DNA of 14,851 nucleotides, taken from positions 1-14,851 of the forward strand of contig CACPIK010000015.1 of the NCBI GenBank assembly GCA_902633885.1. Direction: 5' to 3'. The translations under genes were made by a program, and so were the position numbers. This stretch comes from an uncultured Pelagibacteraceae bacterium (GTDB lineage: Bacteria; Pseudomonadota; Alphaproteobacteria; Pelagibacterales; Pelagibacteraceae). Below are positions 14,430 through 14,851 of this stretch, in pieces. The notes below the pieces were generated by a model that worked only from the letters and a program-made list of their open reading frames with translations, made no database searches and was not told the origin of the DNA. How positions within the stretch are numbered: the stretch's first letter is position 1; every line of letters starts with the position of its first letter.

Positions 14430-14851
14430 ATTTATTTCTTATTTTTTTGCTAAAATTTTCATCTAGTAAAGTTTTTAAATCATTAAATTTTTTATCACTT
14501 ACTATTCTCATTTCTATCAATTTCCAAGCATAGGGAATTAATTTTAAATATCTATTTTTTTTATCTCTAATTGATAGTCTTGAAAAAATACCAATAATTT
14601 TTAAATTTCTCATTATTGATAATATTTCAAAGTCGTTTTTGAATTTCTTTTTATTTAATGAAAAGTTAGTTTTCAAAAATTCTTTAAAGATAAATTTTTT
14701 CGTTTTTATACTAGTTTTAAATCTTACATCATCAATTAATGAGGCAAGATCGTATGCAATATTACCAAAAATAGCATCTTGATTATCTATTAATCCTAAG
14801 CCCTTTTTAGTTATCATAATGTTCGAAACATGAAAATCGCGGTGAACAAAA
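14419..14851 (-). CDS. amgK: AmgK-like anomeric sugar kinase (aminoglycoside-phosphotransferase fold), C-terminal part; runs off the right edge
   Basis: The reverse-strand frame is open from the window edge at 14851, so the start and the N-terminal lobe are missing and about 144 residues are visible. It opens with FVHRDFHVSNIM, the HxDxxxxN catalytic motif of aminoglycoside-phosphotransferase kinases (catalytic Asp, metal-binding Asn). GLGLIDNQDAIFGNIAYDLASLIDD follows in two parts: LIDNQDA carries the second metal-binding Asp, where AmgK proteins commonly read IDFQDA, and AYDLASL is also typical. An internal ATG at 14817 is not the true start because the catalytic motif lies before it. The pairing with the murU-like gene supports phosphorylation of MurNAc/GlcNAc at the anomeric position rather than drug resistance. 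Confidence 0.85.
   Translation of the reverse strand, partial: FVHRDFHVSNIMITKKGLGLIDNQDAIFGNIAYDLASLIDDVRFKTSIKTKKFIFKEFLKTNFSLNKKKFKNDFEILSIMRNLKIIGIFSRLSIRDKKNRYLKLIPYAWKLIEMRIVSDKKFNDLKTLLDENFSKKIRNKYEN

Noticed and set aside
14419..14851. Aminoglycoside resistance gene
   Set aside because: The kinase motifs belong to the same fold, but the overlap with a MurU-like gene and the AmgK-like LIDNQDA and AYDLASL blocks favour cell-wall sugar recycling.
1..14851. Mobile element, prophage, CRISPR array or defence island
   Set aside because: No transposase, integrase, phage gene, direct-repeat array or change in composition was seen; all genes are metabolic, transport or envelope functions. The exported nuclease alone does not suggest defence.

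Overview
The window looks like chromosomal DNA from a streamlined, very AT-rich alphaproteobacterium, probably a marine SAR11/Pelagibacterales-type lineage. The alphaproteobacterial call rests on a DUF1476 gene (the zeta inhibitor subunit of the F1Fo-ATPase) and on an amgK-murU pair. The SAR11-like call is an inference from low GC (roughly 30% by eye), AGA/AAA/TTA-heavy codon use, junctions of 0-65 bp and many overlapping gene ends. I see no tRNA, rRNA, insertion sequence, CRISPR array or prophage gene, and no gene-free stretch longer than 65 bp.

Layout. (1) Positions 1-3706 hold a purine-breakdown locus. On the minus strand are hydroxyisourate hydrolase and the start of the xanthine dehydrogenase FeS subunit, which runs off the left edge. 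Divergent on the plus strand is a tightly coupled run: OHCU decarboxylase, allantoicase, ureidoglycolate lyase and PuuE-type allantoinase. Together they take urate-derived hydroxyisourate through OHCU, allantoin, allantoate and ureidoglycolate to glyoxylate plus urea. Urate oxidase and the molybdopterin subunit of xanthine dehydrogenase are not in the window and would be expected to the left. (2) Positions 3712-4665 hold a small periplasmic c-type cytochrome (minus) and, divergent from it, a tandem pair of DUF1330 proteins. (3) Positions 4652-6152 hold a HhH-GPD DNA glycosylase and a ten-helix EamA transporter on the minus strand.

(4) Positions 6187-11570 form one plus-strand run: methionine sulfoxide reductase A, a mercaptopyruvate-type sulfurtransferase, an RND adaptor and an RND permease. 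The adaptor appears to lack the usual alpha-helical hairpin, and no outer-membrane factor gene accompanies the pump. (5) Positions 11567-12969 hold, on the minus strand, the ATPase zeta subunit, an exported thermonuclease-family protein and a lipoprotein lytic transglycosylase. (6) Positions 13035-13745 encode 2,3-bisphosphoglycerate-dependent phosphoglycerate mutase. Convergent to it are MurU-like and AmgK-like genes for cell-wall sugar recycling, the latter cut by the right edge.

Most genes belong to known families. I do not see a clearly new multi-gene system. The items most worth a second look are the hairpin-less RND adaptor, the 48-bp divergent control region of the purine locus with its palindrome, the cytochrome beside that locus, and the DUF1330 pair.
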